A stretch of DNA of 64,000 nucleotides from an uncultured Clostridium sp. (GTDB lineage: Bacteria > Bacillota > Clostridia > TANB77 > CAG-508): positions 1 through 64,000 of the forward strand of contig CAMNWO010000008.1 of the NCBI GenBank assembly GCA_946565805.1. Reading direction: 5' to 3'. A model generated the notes under the pieces. It worked only from the letters and a program-made list of their open reading frames with translations. It was not told the DNA's origin and made no database searches. Positions within the stretch are counted from its first letter, which is position 1; the number at the start of each line of letters is the position of its first letter. A program made the translations under genes and the position numbers. Shown piece by piece: positions 62,892-64,000 of this stretch.

Positions 62892-63821
62892 ATGAAAAAG
62901 AAAATAATTATGGTAATTGGATTTATGATTTTAATCTTACTAGCAAGTAATTTGCTAGCTGCTGGAAACCTAACAGCAAATCTAGGAAATTCTGTAAATG
63001 AACTAAAAGGAGGAGAAACCCTTACTATTACTTTGCGATTTGATGAATACCAACAAATCAAAAATGGGTTAAATGCCTACCAAGCGACACTAGAATACAA
63101 TAAAAATATATTTGAAGAAGTAAAACAAGAAGATTTCCAATGTTTAAATGATTGGGAAAAATTACAATACAACCAATCAACAGGAGAACTAGTAGCAATC
63201 AAAAAAGCAGGAAGTACTAGTCCTGAAGATATTGTAAGCATTACACTAACAGTAAAACCAGATGTGAAAGCAACAACAACTGATATTAAAATAAAAGACA
63301 TTATCACTTCAGAAGGTGAAAAAGATATTACTATTGCAGAAGCTAAAACAACAATCAATATAATAGAAGAGCAACAAGAAAAACCAGAAGAACCAAAACC
63401 TGAAAAAGTCACATCAGATAAATATACTATCGAGGGAACTTACATTAAAAGAATCTTACCAAATACAACTGTATCACAATTTAAAAATCATATAACTTTA
63501 GAAAATGTAACAACAAATCCACAAATGGTATTAACAGATAGAAATGGTGTTCCATTAACAGAAGATTCTTTAATTACTACAGGAACAAAAATTAAGATAG
63601 GTAAAACATTACAATATACTCTTATTGTAATAGGAGATACTGATTTCGATGGTGAGATTACTATTAATGATATAGCAGAATTAAAATTACATATTATTGA
63701 AAAACAATCATTAGATGGAATTAAACTACAAGCTGGGGATATTGACAACGATGGTGAGATCACTATTAATGACTTAGCACAAATGAAACTAATTTTGATT
63801 GATTTATTAAAACTAGAATAA
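62892..63821 (+). CDS. Secreted protein with cohesin-like and dockerin-like domains
   Basis: A 309-aa exported protein starting at 62892 (MKKKIIMVIGF) with GAGGT before it. A signal peptide (1-24), a cohesin-like beta domain (about 30-165, QATLEYNKNIFEEVKQEDF), a linker with EKPEEPKPEK, and a dockerin-like pair of calcium loops: GDTDFDGEITINDIAELKLH and GDIDNDGEITINDLAQMKL. One protein with both partner domains could self-assemble or link to other surface proteins. Confidence 0.75.
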   Translation: MKKKIIMVIGFMILILLASNLLAAGNLTANLGNSVNELKGGETLTITLRFDEYQQIKNGLNAYQATLEYNKNIFEEVKQEDFQCLNDWEKLQYNQSTGELVAIKKAGSTSPEDIVSITLTVKPDVKATTTDIKIKDIITSEGEKDITIAEAKTTINIIEEQQEKPEEPKPEKVTSDKYTIEGTYIKRILPNTTVSQFKNHITLENVTTNPQMVLTDRNGVPLTEDSLITTGTKIKIGKTLQYTLIVIGDTDFDGEITINDIAELKLHIIEKQSLDGIKLQAGDIDNDGEITINDLAQMKLILIDLLKLE

Positions 63822-63879
63822 GAATTTGATTTTACAAACTTTAAAACATAAAATTTAAAAATGGAGGATGTAAATACCT

Positions 63880-64000
63880 ATGAATGAAAAAACAAAGAAA
63901 CTGATAAAAATAAGTATTTGTTCTACTCTATTCCTAATGTTATCTTTAGGAGCAATTTATGCTACCAGTGTACTTTCATCCAAAGGTGAACTAAATGATG
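63880..64000 (+). CDS. Partial exported protein
   Basis: A gene starting at 63880 and cut by the window edge. The N-terminus is a signal peptide (KKLIKISICSTLFLMLSLGA, then IYATS). GGAGG lies about a dozen bases upstream. It follows the cohesin/dockerin gene by 58 bp and is probably in the same operon. Confidence 0.55.
   Translation, partial: MNEKTKKLIKISICSTLFLMLSLGAIYATSVLSSKGELND

Noticed and set aside
1..64000. tRNA, rRNA or CRISPR arrays
   Set aside because: I saw no tRNA cloverleaf pattern, rRNA segment or regularly spaced repeat array in the window.

Overview
This is an AT-rich (roughly 30% G+C by eye) bacterial window with strong AGGAGG ribosome sites, TTGACA/TATAAT promoters and TGA used as a stop. 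It looks like a low-GC Firmicute, probably a gut-type Clostridia relative. Two blocks are visible: a prophage (1 to about 28.7 kb, left end outside the window) and host chromosome (about 29-64 kb).

Prophage. Reading leftward from the lysogeny switch: integrase and LexA-type repressor on the plus strand, then on the minus strand Cro-like and excisionase-like genes, Gp157, a Rad52-like annealing protein, NinB-like and HNH genes, a DnaD-like replication protein, many small early genes, a RinA/ArpU-like late activator, a late promoter with an array of TGGCAG sites in 11-bp register, both terminase subunits, a P22-type portal, scaffold, N4-gp56-type capsid, neck/tail genes, a 1606-aa virion protein and a tail protein that runs off the edge. 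No lysis genes are in view.

Host. The region holds an MFS exporter, GNAT and NUDIX enzymes; a TetR-controlled MMPL operon with two palindromic operators; an adenosine-deaminase/Rossmann fusion; an M23 peptidase; an HtrA protease; a C-A-T-R NRPS in an operon with a histidine kinase; TelA with a large coupled partner; an HD-GYP response regulator; Tex; a REP-associated transposase among its REP palindromes; dCMP deaminase; ABC-F; DUF378; CapA; CorA; and a cohesin/dockerin surface protein.

Main discovery candidate. In seven genes (tail protein, three small phage genes, integrase, HtrA, dCMP deaminase) the reading frame breaks exactly at an in-frame CGG codon. It is restored in every case by skipping the C and reading the next GGN as glycine. 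In HtrA, dCMP deaminase and integrase this places Gly where the family has Gly and restores essential C-terminal parts. Reading by eye, I found no other in-frame CGG in any recognisable conserved gene of the window. Four further CGG codons occur in three small unrecognised ORFs that need no shift. This suggests that CGG is a hungry codon giving +1 frameshifting (or CGGN quadruplet decoding as Gly), used by both host and prophage.
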